Positions 48,443 to 57,309 of a stretch of DNA of 64,000 nucleotides are shown in pieces. The DNA is from Pycnococcus provasolii (taxonomy: Eukaryota; Chlorophyta; Pseudoscourfieldiophyceae; Pseudoscourfieldiales), in contig CP150566.1 in the NCBI GenBank assembly GCA_049487715.1, positions 372,001 through 436,000 on the forward strand, given 5' to 3'. The notes under the pieces were generated by a model. The model was given only the letters and a program-made list of their open reading frames with translations. It was not told where the DNA came from and ran no database searches. The position numbers and the translations under genes were made by a program. How positions within the stretch are numbered: position 1 is the stretch's first letter; each line of letters starts with the position of its first letter.

Positions 48443-48939
48443 GAGGCTGAGGCAGATCTGTAGCTGAGCGAACACGCGGGAAAAATGGTGGTAAACTTAC
48501 CAAACTCCGGCCCGTAAAGACCCCATTGCACACCGGCCGCGAGCTTGCAGGAGCTTGCAAGGGGTTGCAAGTTCGCGTTCGGGATCTTGACCACCTTAAT
48601 CGGCGTGATGCACCACCGGCCGCGAACGTGCAAGCCTCCTGCAAGAAACACTCTTTCAAGAAACACGAGCTCAGGGCCGGTGTGCAAGGCAGCAAGGGAC
48701 CTGTGCAAGGCGGTCATTTTCTAAGTTTTAGTCGGAGTTTTGGTACCACCAAAGGAGGCGGGCCAGGGAGCGGTTAGGGTATTAGGGTTAGCTAGGGTTA
48801 GAGCTCGGGTTAGGGTATTAGGGTATTAGGGTTAGCCGCCACCCCCTCCCCTGGCAGCCTGGGCCCTGGGACGTTGTTTGTGGACAACCAACCCCTTTTT
48901 TAGTTTTCTTTGCCGACGTTTTTGATTCTTCTCGTCGTG
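48443..48939. promoter_or_regulatory. Divergent region with TTGCAAG motifs and TTAGGG array
   Basis: Between BTB protein 2 (minus) and SURF2 (plus). The half next to the BTB gene has TTGCAAG repeats, GGCCGCGA and TAAGGTGGTCAAGA (minus). The half next to SURF2 has the array at 48772-48836. No gene is supported. Confidence 0.6.
48772..48836 (+). repeat. TTAGGG-type array
   Basis: About eight TTAGGG/GTATTAGGG units about 105 bp before the SURF2 ATG, with TTAGGG on the coding strand. Confidence 0.85.
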
Positions 48940-49962
48940 ATGCCCTCCACCTCCGCTGCTGCTGCTGCTGCTGGTGGTGGTGGTGGTGCTGCTGCTGCTG
49001 CTGGTGCTGCTGCTGCTGGTGGTGGTGGTGGTGGTGGTGGTGCTGCTGCTGCTGGTGCTGCTGCTGCTGCTGGTGGTGGTGCCTCCGGTTCTGATGAGTG
49101 GTGGTGGACGGATATGCGTTGCTCGGGTGACTTAATACCTCACATCAATGAAGATGTTTCTTTGAAAGATGGGGAGGATGGTGTGCGTGGTCGTGTCAAG
49201 TGCCTTTTGACGTCACACGTCATGCCCGCCTCCTCCGCCGCAATCCTCCAGCACATCAACGGCAAGAAGTTCCGACGCGCGAAATTAAAGGCGGAATCTT
49301 TGGCATTGCTCGCATCAGCCAATGCGCCGTTTCTTGTCAGGGCAACATCTCGACCCGGGTCGCTGTTCTGCGCACTCACGGGGAAACTCGTACCGGGAAC
49401 GCCTGAGGCGGTGGAGCGACATAAAGAAGGATGGGCGTTTCTCAAGTGCCAAACAAAGTACTACGAGAAAACTTGGAAGCTTAAAACGGAGGACGAAACA
49501 AACCAGGAGGAGGACGGCGAGGAGGACGGCGAGGATGAGACACAACATGCGAAAGCTGATGAAAAGAAAGAGAAGAAGATGAAGAAAAAGAAGAAAGAGG
49601 AGAAACGTGCTGCGTCTGACGAGGCAATGGCGGCTCCTGCCGACGAAGAGAACGACGGCGGCGGCGGCGGCGGCGTGCAACACAAGAAGAAGAGAAAAAA
49701 GACAAAACAGGAAAATGGCGACGATGCGAATGGTTCGTTGGGTGCGCTCATGACGCAAGGAATGGACGAGGGCATCTGGGTGCCACCGGACTCTGCGCTG
49801 GACAGTGACGTCGAGGATGACGACGACATCGTCGACGTCGACGTCGACGTCGAGGATATTCGCCCACCCACGAAAAAGGCTAAAAAGACAAAGGAGACGG
49901 CGGACAAGACTGGCAAGAAGAAGAAGAAGACGTCGAAGAAGTTGTCAAAGATGATGTCGTGA
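48940..49962 (+). CDS. SURF2: Surfeit locus protein 2
   Basis: From the ATG at 48940 (MPSTSAAAAA) the protein begins with Ala/Gly runs from GCT/GGT repeats, then the SURF2 domain: VKCLLTSHVMPAS, INGKKFRRAKLK, FLVRATSRPGSLFCALTGK, and VERHKEGWAFLKCQTKY. A Lys/Glu-rich, highly charged C-terminus ends in SKKLSKMMS, typical of nucleolar proteins. SURF2 is a poorly understood nuclear protein linked in animals to ribosome production and 5S RNP binding. The TTAGGG array upstream fits a growth-related gene. TGTAA follows at 49979. Confidence 0.8.
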   Translation: MPSTSAAAAAAGGGGGAAAAAGAAAAGGGGGGGGAAAAGAAAAAGGGASGSDEWWWTDMRCSGDLIPHINEDVSLKDGEDGVRGRVKCLLTSHVMPASSAAILQHINGKKFRRAKLKAESLALLASANAPFLVRATSRPGSLFCALTGKLVPGTPEAVERHKEGWAFLKCQTKYYEKTWKLKTEDETNQEEDGEEDGEDETQHAKADEKKEKKMKKKKKEEKRAASDEAMAAPADEENDGGGGGGVQHKKKRKKTKQENGDDANGSLGALMTQGMDEGIWVPPDSALDSDVEDDDDIVDVDVDVEDIRPPTKKAKKTKETADKTGKKKKKTSKKLSKMMS

Positions 49963-50062
49963 GAGAAAACCGTTGTACTGTAAAACTTTTATTTGTTGCG
50001 CAACACAACTAACTGTGTACCTCCCGTGGAAACCTCCCCTCGCCGTATTCGTGGAATCACGT

Positions 50063-51514
50063 TCACGACGACGACGACGACTCGTCGCTGTTATTTCCGC
50101 CACCGAACCCTGAAAACACCTTATACGAGGCGTTTTCCAGCAAGTCTGCACCAGAAACCACCTTGATGCTCTCGATGGTGTCACCCACCTGCACGCTGCT
50201 CAGAAGGTCCTGATTCTCCACAAGGTATCCGAAGACGGCGTAGCGGCCGTCGAGCAGGTTGGCGTTCGACGGCGTGAGCTCCGACTCCTTTAATAGCCAG
50301 AAGAATTGGCTCGATCCCGAGTTATCCTCAAACTCCGCACGCGCCATCGCGATCGTGCCGTATGCGTTGAACGGGATGGCCGGGTCCTCGTTGTACCGTC
50401 CATTCTCCTCCAGCGTCTCGCCGTACACGGGCGTCTTATCACCCTTCACCATAATCTCCAGCGGCACGGTGCGCAGCGCTTCCGTGCTCGGGTCAATAAA
50501 ACCTTCCGCGGGACCGTCGGGATCACCCGTCTGCACGACGAATCCATCCGCACGCTGGATCTCCATGCCGTCGTAGAAGCGCCTCATGACGAGGTCCATA
50601 AAGTTTCCCGCGGTGATGGGTGCGTTGTACCCGTCCAGGACGAGCATCATGTGCGTTCCATTTTCGTGCAGCTTGTTGTCGTTCAGCTTGAGCGTGACGT
50701 CGAGCACGGCGCGTCCCTTAAGCGCGGGCATTTTGCTGTACTCTGCGGGAATCTGGAACGGGAACTCCGTCACGAGGCTCTCCTCGACGACGCTGACGTA
50801 CGTGAGCAGCTTTGTTTGTGTCGGCTGCACGGCGTACTTATCCTTAGCCTCGACGATAGCCGGGAAGTCGCTTTCGAGTCCCTTCTGGAGCTCGTCTAGT
50901 GCGTCTTTGCCCTGCTGCGCCTTGTCTGGCGCAAAGCCCTTGGAGAGCGCATCCTTGGACTTGCGCAGGCTGTCTTTTGCCTTCTTCACCTTGGCGTCGA
51001 CGCCGCTGAAGCGCACGCCGGGCACCTTGAGGTCTTGGTCAATCGCCTCGAGGCTTCGCTGCACTTCCCTGATTTCCTTGGCGCCTGGCTTTTTGTCGAT
51101 GGGAAGTGCGTTTCGCAGGAGCGTGTTTGCGTTTTTGATGGGGTCTCCAGGCTGCAGCGTGGCCATCGCCGGCGGCGTCACGACCGCGGGCGACGTGATT
51201 GCGATGAGCGCGGACATCGCGACTGCGGACGCCTTGGCCATGGCGTTTTGCTTTGGGTCCGTCGTCGTCCACGCGGATCGCAACAAGTCCATCTTGTCGT
51301 CTTCAACAACGTCATCAGACGACATTTTTGTAACGACGTGCGGTTCACATCGCTGAGAACGAGACGACGCAGATACGGCACCACACACCACGTGACGAGC
51401 CTCCTGAGCCTGAGAATTATGAGCTGATCCGATCCTGAGAACTCGCCGACAAACCGAAGACGAAGCAGAAGAGCAAGAAGCCCGAGCTGACAGAGAAGGC
51501 GTGCGTGCGGCCAT
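50063..51514 (-). CDS. CYP38: TLP40/CYP38-type thylakoid-lumen cyclophilin
   Basis: Lumenal immunophilin needed for assembly and repair of photosystem II. The ATG at 51514 starts a Ser/Arg-rich transit peptide. A second, lumen-type signal (ASAVAMSALIAITSPAVVTPPAMA, quoted in part) ends in AMA at about residue 120. A helical bundle (50-75 kDa-type LEAIDQDLKVPGVRFSG) precedes the cyclophilin-like domain: APITAGNFMDLVMRRFYDG, GFVVQTGDPDGPAEGF, YGTIAMAR, SSQFFWLL, LLDGRYAVFGYLVE. The active-site Arg of true PPIases is not retained at the usual place, as in plant CYP38. This gene gives the clearest evidence for a photosynthetic organism. Confidence 0.93.
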   Translation of the reverse strand: MAARTPSLSARASCSSASSSVCRRVLRIGSAHNSQAQEARHVVCGAVSASSRSQRCEPHVVTKMSSDDVVEDDKMDLLRSAWTTTDPKQNAMAKASAVAMSALIAITSPAVVTPPAMATLQPGDPIKNANTLLRNALPIDKKPGAKEIREVQRSLEAIDQDLKVPGVRFSGVDAKVKKAKDSLRKSKDALSKGFAPDKAQQGKDALDELQKGLESDFPAIVEAKDKYAVQPTQTKLLTYVSVVEESLVTEFPFQIPAEYSKMPALKGRAVLDVTLKLNDNKLHENGTHMMLVLDGYNAPITAGNFMDLVMRRFYDGMEIQRADGFVVQTGDPDGPAEGFIDPSTEALRTVPLEIMVKGDKTPVYGETLEENGRYNEDPAIPFNAYGTIAMARAEFEDNSGSSQFFWLLKESELTPSNANLLDGRYAVFGYLVENQDLLSSVQVGDTIESIKVVSGADLLENASYKVFSGFGGGNNSDESSSSS

Positions 51515-52085
51515 GGCCAATCGTACTAATGGGAGTTTACTTATCGGGGGGGCGGCTTGTGGCTCGGAAGAGAACAGGTTTTATCCGGAAAATCTCACAC
51601 CGTTTAGAGTTCGGGGATTCCCAACCATGGAGGTTATCCTCAGAACTACCATACAGGGTTTTCGGGCACCCCTTTTTTTTCTCCCCTACTGGCCTACTCC
51701 ATGGTGGTGCCAATTGTTTTCTTGGTTGGGGGCTCTTCTGGGGGGATACTCTGTTGAGTGGGTTTTCTTTGTGCTGGAATGGGGGGTTCTATTTGGGGGT
51801 TCTATTTGGGGGTTTGGGATTTGGGGGTTTGGGATTTGGGGGTTTGTTTTTCTGGTTTGGTCATGAGGTTGACCTTTGGTCATGGGTGGCGGCGCTTGTC
51901 TTGGTCAGTGATGGTGATGAGCGAGGTACCGAACGTTTCATGTCTGTATTTGTGGTGATTTTTTTTCAATACACGTTGTTGTTGAATATTTGTTGGTACA
52001 GAGCTTCATGACGTTACGGTCCTATTATATTTGGTTTCATTTCTTTTTTCTTTTTTCTTCGCAAGAAAAGAAATATCCCCTTGGT
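51515..52085. promoter_or_regulatory. Intergenic region with G-rich repeats
   Basis: Upstream of CYP38 and downstream of the FYV7-like gene, both minus. Holds tandem GGGGGTTCTATTT and GGGGGTTTGGGATTT units (51781-51846). Open plus-strand frames here consist of repeat translation and are not credible. Confidence 0.55.
51781..51846 (+). repeat. G-run tandem repeat, potential quadruplex
   Basis: Two GGGGGTTCTATTT units and two to three GGGGGTTTGGGATTT units; five or more runs of at least three G within 66 bp. Confidence 0.8.
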
Positions 52086-52625
52086 CTAGGCACTACTTTG
52101 CAGTTTCTTCAAAATCGCCTCGATGCGACCCTTCATGACGGGCTGGCCGCGACTCGTTAGCTTGTGGTGCACCTTCTCGCGCTGCTGCCTCTCCCTCCGA
52201 CGCTGCTCCTTCTGCTCGCGAAGCGCATCCTCCTCCCTCTGCCGTTCCGCCTCCTCCGCCGCCTCCTCCTCCTGCGCGCTCGCCTGGTTTCTTCGACGCT
52301 GATGCTTGCGTGCGTCACGCTCGACGCCACCCGCGCCAATGTCACTCTCACCGCGTGTCTTCTTGTTGAAGTGCGCCGCCCCAAACCTCCCCGACGTCTC
52401 CTCCGGTTTCAAGCCTTGTTGTTTGAGCGTTTTGCGATACTTGGCGAGTGCGGCTTGTTTGCGGCTTGCCAGCACAGCTTGTTTGGTGTTAGCGGCTTTC
52501 ATGCGCGCCTTTATCACGGAAGATATCGCACGTCTCCGACCCGACGCGGACATCTTCTCTGACTGTGACTCTGACTTCCCTTGGGAAAGACCATCTGAAG
52601 ATGAAGAAGACTTCTTCTTCGCCAT
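52086..52625 (-). CDS. FYV7/CCDC59-like rRNA-processing protein
   Basis: Protein of 179 residues from the ATG at 52625 (MAKKKSSSSSDG). It is highly charged and helical, with a C-terminal signature HHKLTSRGQPVMKGRIEAIL that matches the conserved end of the FYV7/TAP26 (CCDC59) family of small-subunit rRNA-processing factors. A coiled coil rich in E, R and Q lies at about 52290-52190. A nucleolar location is expected from the family. The open frame upstream has an ATG at 52754 but reads through hydrophobic non-family sequence and overlaps the divergent promoter. Confidence 0.72.
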   Translation of the reverse strand: MAKKKSSSSSDGLSQGKSESQSEKMSASGRRRAISSVIKARMKAANTKQAVLASRKQAALAKYRKTLKQQGLKPEETSGRFGAAHFNKKTRGESDIGAGGVERDARKHQRRRNQASAQEEEAAEEAERQREEDALREQKEQRRRERQQREKVHHKLTSRGQPVMKGRIEAILKKLQSSA

Positions 52626-53059
52626 ATCTACCGGGTACAGTATCTGCAAACAAACACCAGAAGAATGAAGAATGAAAAAAACGACAAATGAGAAATATTG
52701 GGGGAAGGAGGAACGACAGGGGAACAGAACAGATCGAGGAGGAGCTCCGGGCATGGGAGCGTTAGGGCATTAGGGTTAGGGTTAGGGTTAGCGACTAGGG
52801 TTAGCAACTAGGGTTAGGGCATTCGGGTTATCGTAGGGCATTCGGGTTAGGGTTCGCAACTAGGGTTAGGGTTCGCAACTAGGGTTAGGCATTAGAGGCA
52901 TTCGGGTTAGGGCATTCGGGTTAGGGTTAGGGTTCGCAACTAGGGGTTGGGGGACTCTGGTTGGGGGTTTGTTTTATTTTGCCTCGCCGCACCTCCTCGC
53001 CGCCCCCGCCGCGCTCCTCTTTGCTCATTCTCGCCCTATCCCTTCTCTCCAGGTACCCT
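52626..53059. promoter_or_regulatory. Divergent promoter with long TTAGGG-type array
   Basis: Between the FYV7-like gene (minus) and TAF7 (plus). The TTAGGG array fills 52760-52950. A pyrimidine-rich tract ends in CTCTCCAG at 53052, which could be a 5' UTR acceptor site. Confidence 0.6.
52760..52950 (+). repeat. Longest TTAGGG-type array of the window
   Basis: About 190 bp of TTAGGG, GCATTAGGG, GCATTCGGG and GCAACTAGGG units in irregular order, TTAGGG on the TAF7 coding strand. The mixture of variants suggests an old array shaped by slippage. Confidence 0.88.
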
Positions 53060-53704
53060 ATGGCGTCTGGTGGTGGTGGTTCCGGGGGGAATCATCCGTC
53101 GGGTGGGTCCCAGGATCTTTCCAATGTGCACGGCAAGCACGACGACATGTACTTGTTGCGCCTTCCTCCTGACGTCGCCTCGCGTCTTCGCAGTGTTCTC
53201 AGAAGTTCCCCTGACGCCCGACCTGAGGACTTCCTCATGACCCTTGACCCCATACGAGGACACACGTCAGCGGGCACGTTCACCATCGGTGCGGACGAAT
53301 TTGACGCACACCTTGTGGACCTGCCGTGCGTGTCGGAAGTCTACAAAACGTACGATGGGACGTCGCTTGTGAAGTCAGGGGATGTCGGACAAGCTGTCGT
53401 CGTCACGCCTCAAGGCATAAAACCAAACCAGCAGAAAGTTTACGCGGCACACGGACCTTCGATGGAACTAGTCGACGGAATCACGCCGCCAGCAGCTGAC
53501 GCACGCAAGAGGCACTTCGGGGAACCAATCGACGAGGACATTGGCGTCGACACAAAACTCGTTCCTCGACTCATGCACGCTGTGGAGCACGACCTGTTAA
53601 AGGCGATGAAAAGGGAAACCGCAAACGTGGACAACTACGCATGCGTCGTCGACAGCGTCGTCGAAACCAAAGACGAAGACGGCGTGTGGAGAGTGGAGTC
53701 TTGA
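53060..53704 (+). CDS. TAF7: TFIID subunit TAF7
   Basis: TAF7/TAFII55 N-terminal domain protein that binds TAF1 in TFIID. From the ATG at 53060 the Gly-rich start leads into MYLLRLPPDVASRLRSVL, then FTIGADEFDAHLVDLPCVSEVYKTYDG (quoted in part), SGDVGQAVVV, and GITPP with RKRHF, the expected family landmarks. At 214 residues it is a short form without the longer C-terminal tails of animal TAF7. An overlapping upstream open frame lacks a good ATG. Directly after the stop lies sequence related to the element found after two other genes. Confidence 0.87.
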   Translation: MASGGGGSGGNHPSGGSQDLSNVHGKHDDMYLLRLPPDVASRLRSVLRSSPDARPEDFLMTLDPIRGHTSAGTFTIGADEFDAHLVDLPCVSEVYKTYDGTSLVKSGDVGQAVVVTPQGIKPNQQKVYAAHGPSMELVDGITPPAADARKRHFGEPIDEDIGVDTKLVPRLMHAVEHDLLKAMKRETANVDNYACVVDSVVETKDEDGVWRVES

Positions 53705-53717
53705 GTCTTAGAGCGCT

Positions 53718-53790
53718 GTGAGCTGTGCTCATTCACGCAGTAATTGAAATGTACTTTACTTCATCACAAACGGTCGTCCACTCACTCCAC
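53718..53790 (+). other. Downstream element, diverged copy
   Basis: Reads GCTCATTCACGCAGTAATTG, TGTACTTTACTTC and CGGTCGTCCACTCA, matching in order the sequence after the SLC35B-type gene (5744-5800). Confidence 0.65.
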
Positions 53791-53890
53791 GCAATAACGG
53801 GCGTACCGTGGGTTGCCACTGGTGCAGACCTTGCCTTCGTAAACAGTTTTTTTTTTCAGAATTTTAAGGATCTTTTACTAAGGGCTGGCT

Positions 53891-56179
53891 CTAGTCGACG
53901 ATCGTCACGTACCCGCGCAGCTCGAGCAATTGCAGGATCGCGGCGTCGACGTCAAGCGCATGCGCGTCAGCATCCACCTTCCTATCGGCGAGCAAGGAGT
54001 CGCGCGTATCGAAGATCGCGGCACCCTCCGCCTTGAAGTATGGCTCGCGTTCCTTCGTGTTCGTGTCCGCACCGCCGGGAGCAGTCGCGCCGCGCATCAC
54101 TGCTGCACTCAACGCGCGAGGCATGCCGAACACATCCACCTGCTGGCATGACTGCAGCGCGAGCAGAACGCCTAAAAATTCAGGAAGAGGGTCGTGCGCA
54201 GATGGACGCGGCTCGACGTCCACGAGAGCCTGCGCCTCCATTGCCATCTTCGCGAGCGCCTCCGACACCTGCAGGCTTGCTGGCTTGGCGAGCAGCCTGC
54301 GATTGCCGCCGCCACCTCCCCAGCCATCCTCGTCGGGCAGCTCGTCCTCGTCGGGCAGACCCTCGTCGCCTTGCCTCGCCTTCTGCTTGTCACCGCCATC
54401 CGCACTTGTCGGCTGGCCGTCTGCAAAAGCCTCCCGAGCCTCCAACGCGCTGCTTTTTGTAAGCATGCCCTCGACGCCCAGCTCCTCGAAACGACGGCGC
54501 AGCTCCGCGTACAGAGTATTCACGTTCGACACGAGTGAGCGGCTGAGGTGAACGACATTCGTGCGCGGGAAGGCTTGCGACAACGAAACACCCAAGTCCA
54601 TTGCATACGGCGACGAGATGACGAGCGTCTGGCGGCCTGTTGGACGCCACCCAGATGCCCCGCCGCTCGCCAAGCCCACGCGCCGCAGGTGCGGATCGCG
54701 CGTCAGCACCATGCGAAGGAATGAAGTCGACAGCAGACGGACGCTATCTCTCGTCCCGACGTACTCCTCGTAACCCTTCGTCGGCGCGTTGTTGAAGCGG
54801 AACACCGCCTCCGCGCTGTCGATTCGCCGGCCGTGCATCGTATCCAGCAAACTGCTATCGTGCCCCACAACCGCGCAGCGGCGGTAGTCCTTCCGCCAGT
54901 CGCTCTCCGGAAGCGAGTCGAACACGTCCGGGCTGACGGCGAAAACGGTGGACTTGCCCGTGAACGCATCCTTGCCCACGAACTCGAAAGGCGCCGACAC
55001 GCCCGTGCGATGCAGCGCCATGGGCACGCCATCGCCGAATCGCACAGTCAGGCCGTCGAGCAGCGCACCAGCCTGCTCGAGAAGCCGTTCGCGAGGGCTG
55101 AGCACGTACGCGAACAGCCGATTGCGCCGGCTCTCCGCGCGGTGCTCGCCTTCTCCGACGGCGACCACGACGCTCTTCGCGCCCGGAGTTCCCTGCGGCG
55201 TTACGCAGACAACCACGGAGTCGGACACGACGGTCGTTGACGTGCACGGCACGCCGCCGACGGACGCTTCGACGGGTACGTTCGCGTCGAGCGGCCCGAA
55301 ATTTGTGCCGACGACGGAGATTGTGCTGCCACCCTCCGTGGGTCCGTGGTCCGGGCTCACGCTCTCGACGGACGGGTCGTCGTAGCTGTACAGCGTGTTC
55401 TCGCGGCTGGTGACGAAGTACCCGCGGCTCGTTCTCTTGCGCACGCCGACATTCAGTCGCGCGCCCGCACCCGCGGGCGTGGTGCATAGCACCGTCTCTG
55501 CATCCGTGACTGTCGTGCTCGCACACGCGATGCCACCCACCTCCGCGCGCACGTCCGATCCCATGAAGTGCTTGCCACGAATGGTGACGACCGTACCTCC
55601 TATCGCAACTCCGTGGAATGGCTGGATCGTCACCACCTCAGGCTCGACGTCCTCCTCCTCGTCGTCGCCGTCAAGGAGTTCGTCACCTGATTTCCTCCTT
55701 TTCGGGCGCGGCGCATCCTCGTCGCCGTCGCCCTCCTCTTCGTCGCCATCTGCACCGTCCTCGTCCTCGTCCTCGCCGTTCTCGCCGCGCGGCCCGTCCT
55801 CGTCTTCGTCCTCGTCGCCTCGTTCCTGGAGAGGTTCGTTCTCCTCCTCGTCCTCCTCGCCGTCGTCTGGCTCGTCCGGCTTGCCCCTTGACGGTGCGCC
55901 TCCTCTTCTGTTTGATCGACTTCTTTTTCTTGCAGCGACGTCGTCAGCGTCGTCGCCTCCCAGCAGGTTCCCTTCGTTGTCCGCGCGCGCGTCGATATCG
56001 TCGAGCACGTCGATCGCCCCTCCACTGTCGGAGTCGACGAAGAGGAAGGTGAGTACGAACGACACGACGATCATCGCGAGCACGGCCCACCTGATGATGG
56101 TCTGCGCGGATGCGTGTTTGAGTTTTCTGCGTATGTGCATGAAGAGGGCGACGTGCCACGGCAGCGCGCGGCGCATCAT
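53891..56179 (-). CDS. GT29 sialyltransferase-like protein with two TIG domains
   Basis: Golgi-type type II membrane protein. From the ATG pair at 56179/56176 a short cytosolic tail precedes a transmembrane helix (IIRWAVLAMIVVSFVLTFLF). A long acidic stem follows (about 55950-55640). Next are two IPT/TIG immunoglobulin-like domains (IQPFHGVAIGGTVVTIRG; VSPDHGPTEGGSTISVVG), each with a Cys pair. The catalytic region has a sialylmotif L (RRCAVVGHDSSLLDT, IDSAEAVFRFNNAPTKGYEE; about 54890-54770) and a sialylmotif S-like block (FLGVLLALQSCQQVDVFGM; about 54165-54110). A low-complexity insert separates the two. The donor could be CMP-sialic acid or CMP-Kdo-type sugar. GT29 proteins occur in plants without proven sialic acid. 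Confidence 0.84.
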   Translation of the reverse strand: MMRRALPWHVALFMHIRRKLKHASAQTIIRWAVLAMIVVSFVLTFLFVDSDSGGAIDVLDDIDARADNEGNLLGGDDADDVAARKRSRSNRRGGAPSRGKPDEPDDGEEDEEENEPLQERGDEDEDEDGPRGENGEDEDEDGADGDEEEGDGDEDAPRPKRRKSGDELLDGDDEEEDVEPEVVTIQPFHGVAIGGTVVTIRGKHFMGSDVRAEVGGIACASTTVTDAETVLCTTPAGAGARLNVGVRKRTSRGYFVTSRENTLYSYDDPSVESVSPDHGPTEGGSTISVVGTNFGPLDANVPVEASVGGVPCTSTTVVSDSVVVCVTPQGTPGAKSVVVAVGEGEHRAESRRNRLFAYVLSPRERLLEQAGALLDGLTVRFGDGVPMALHRTGVSAPFEFVGKDAFTGKSTVFAVSPDVFDSLPESDWRKDYRRCAVVGHDSSLLDTMHGRRIDSAEAVFRFNNAPTKGYEEYVGTRDSVRLLSTSFLRMVLTRDPHLRRVGLASGGASGWRPTGRQTLVISSPYAMDLGVSLSQAFPRTNVVHLSRSLVSNVNTLYAELRRRFEELGVEGMLTKSSALEAREAFADGQPTSADGGDKQKARQGDEGLPDEDELPDEDGWGGGGGNRRLLAKPASLQVSEALAKMAMEAQALVDVEPRPSAHDPLPEFLGVLLALQSCQQVDVFGMPRALSAAVMRGATAPGGADTNTKEREPYFKAEGAAIFDTRDSLLADRKVDADAHALDVDAAILQLLELRGYVTIVD

Positions 56180-56554
56180 CTTGAGCACACAGAACGGCAA
56201 ATACAAATTATAACGTGGAAAGAACTATAGCGATCGCGAAGCTCCGCGGAGTGGAAGACGGATTTTAAGCTTTACTAGTACAACCCAAACGTGCGCACAA
56301 GAAGGAGGCTTTGAGCGGAGGTAAAGTACCACATGAGGAACCCATTCAAGGCGCGGCCGACCTTGCACGTGGTTGTGGGAGATGGTAGCACGCGCGGCCG
56401 ACCTTGCACGTGGTTGTGGGAGATGGTAGCACGCGCGGCCGACCTTGCACGTGGTTGTGGGAGATGGTCAAGATGCACTTAAGCACATTACCTATCGCGG
56501 CCGACCTCAACCGACGTTTCCCTGACGCCCCTCCATCGTGCTTGTACTGCAGCC
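56180..56554. promoter_or_regulatory. Divergent intergenic region with 41-bp tandem repeat
   Basis: Holds the 2.8-copy 41-bp repeat at 56352-56467, followed by GGTCAAGATGCACTTAAG. It probably contains the promoters of the GT29-like gene and the secreted small protein. Confidence 0.55.
56352..56467. repeat. 41-bp tandem repeat, about 2.8 copies
   Basis: Unit begins GCGCGGCCGACCTTGCACG and continues TGGTTGTGGGAGATGGTAGC. Copies start at about 56352, 56393 and 56434 and are identical until the last loses register at GGTCAAG. Confidence 0.92.
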
Positions 56555-57121
56555 ATGTCCGTTTTCGTTTTACCGTACGTACCGCGTGTACATGCGCTTG
56601 CTTGCCTCTTATGGCTCGTCTTAACAAGCATACCGGCAATTCACCGGCCTTCGACGACGTCTGTATGCCTGTTTGTCGCCGCAGGACACGGCCCAAACAC
56701 TCCTGGGCCGACACCGCCCAAACACTCCTCGTCCGCCGTGCCTTCAGCAACGCTCGGAGGTGTGAATTTGTCCGAGCTCGTTAAGAACTATACCGCCACG
56801 CACGGCTCGTGCAATCAAGCTTGCATCGACGAAATCACAGCGGCGATCGAACGGTCAAGGGCAGAGGCGCGTGGGGACGTCTTAAATACGTCGACGACAA
56901 CGACGAACGCGACGTCGACGTCGACGTCGACTACCACCACCGCCACCACCGCCACCACCGCCACCACCGCTACCACCGCCACCACCACACTCTCTTCCCC
57001 TCCTCCAGTCGTCGTCGTGCTCGCGGACGTGCCCGTGAGTGGCGCGCTTGGAGGCGGCGTGCGAGCTCCACTTGCGCTTGCTGTCGCTATTACCGTCGCC
57101 ATCGCCACCAACCGTGCATGA
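56555..57121 (+). CDS. Small secreted, Thr-rich protein, function unknown
   Basis: Protein of 188 residues with a signal peptide (MSVFVLPYVPRVHALACLLWLVLTS, quoted in part 56555-56630). A short conserved-looking segment follows, LSELVKNYTATHGSCNQACIDEITAAIERS, with two Cys and an N-glycosylation site. A T/S/A-rich, mucin-like repeat (56890-56990) comes next, then a hydrophobic tail (APLALAVAITVAIA) near the end that suggests a GPI signal. It may be a cell-surface glycoprotein. No family is recognised. Confidence 0.6.
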   Translation: MSVFVLPYVPRVHALACLLWLVLTSIPAIHRPSTTSVCLFVAAGHGPNTPGPTPPKHSSSAVPSATLGGVNLSELVKNYTATHGSCNQACIDEITAAIERSRAEARGDVLNTSTTTTNATSTSTSTTTTATTATTATTATTATTTLSSPPPVVVVLADVPVSGALGGGVRAPLALAVAITVAIATNRA

Positions 57122-57309
57122 ACATACCACCAGAGTATTTAAAGGAGTCCAATTTGCCATGGGAGGAGTTGAGGCTTGCAATCATGTATTTTTACATATA
57201 TGTATACTGTATACAAAACTTCTACGCTCTCTTTCAGAAGACTGTACATACAGTAAGGCTTTCAGCTTACAAATACGCTTACAAAACATACGTCTAACAT
57301 GACCATGTC

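Noticed and set aside
51501-52011. Two overlapping plus-strand frames upstream of CYP38
   Set aside because: They mainly translate the G-rich tandem repeat.
56352-56467. CRISPR-like array
   Set aside because: The 41-bp units are contiguous with no spacers, and the genome is eukaryotic.
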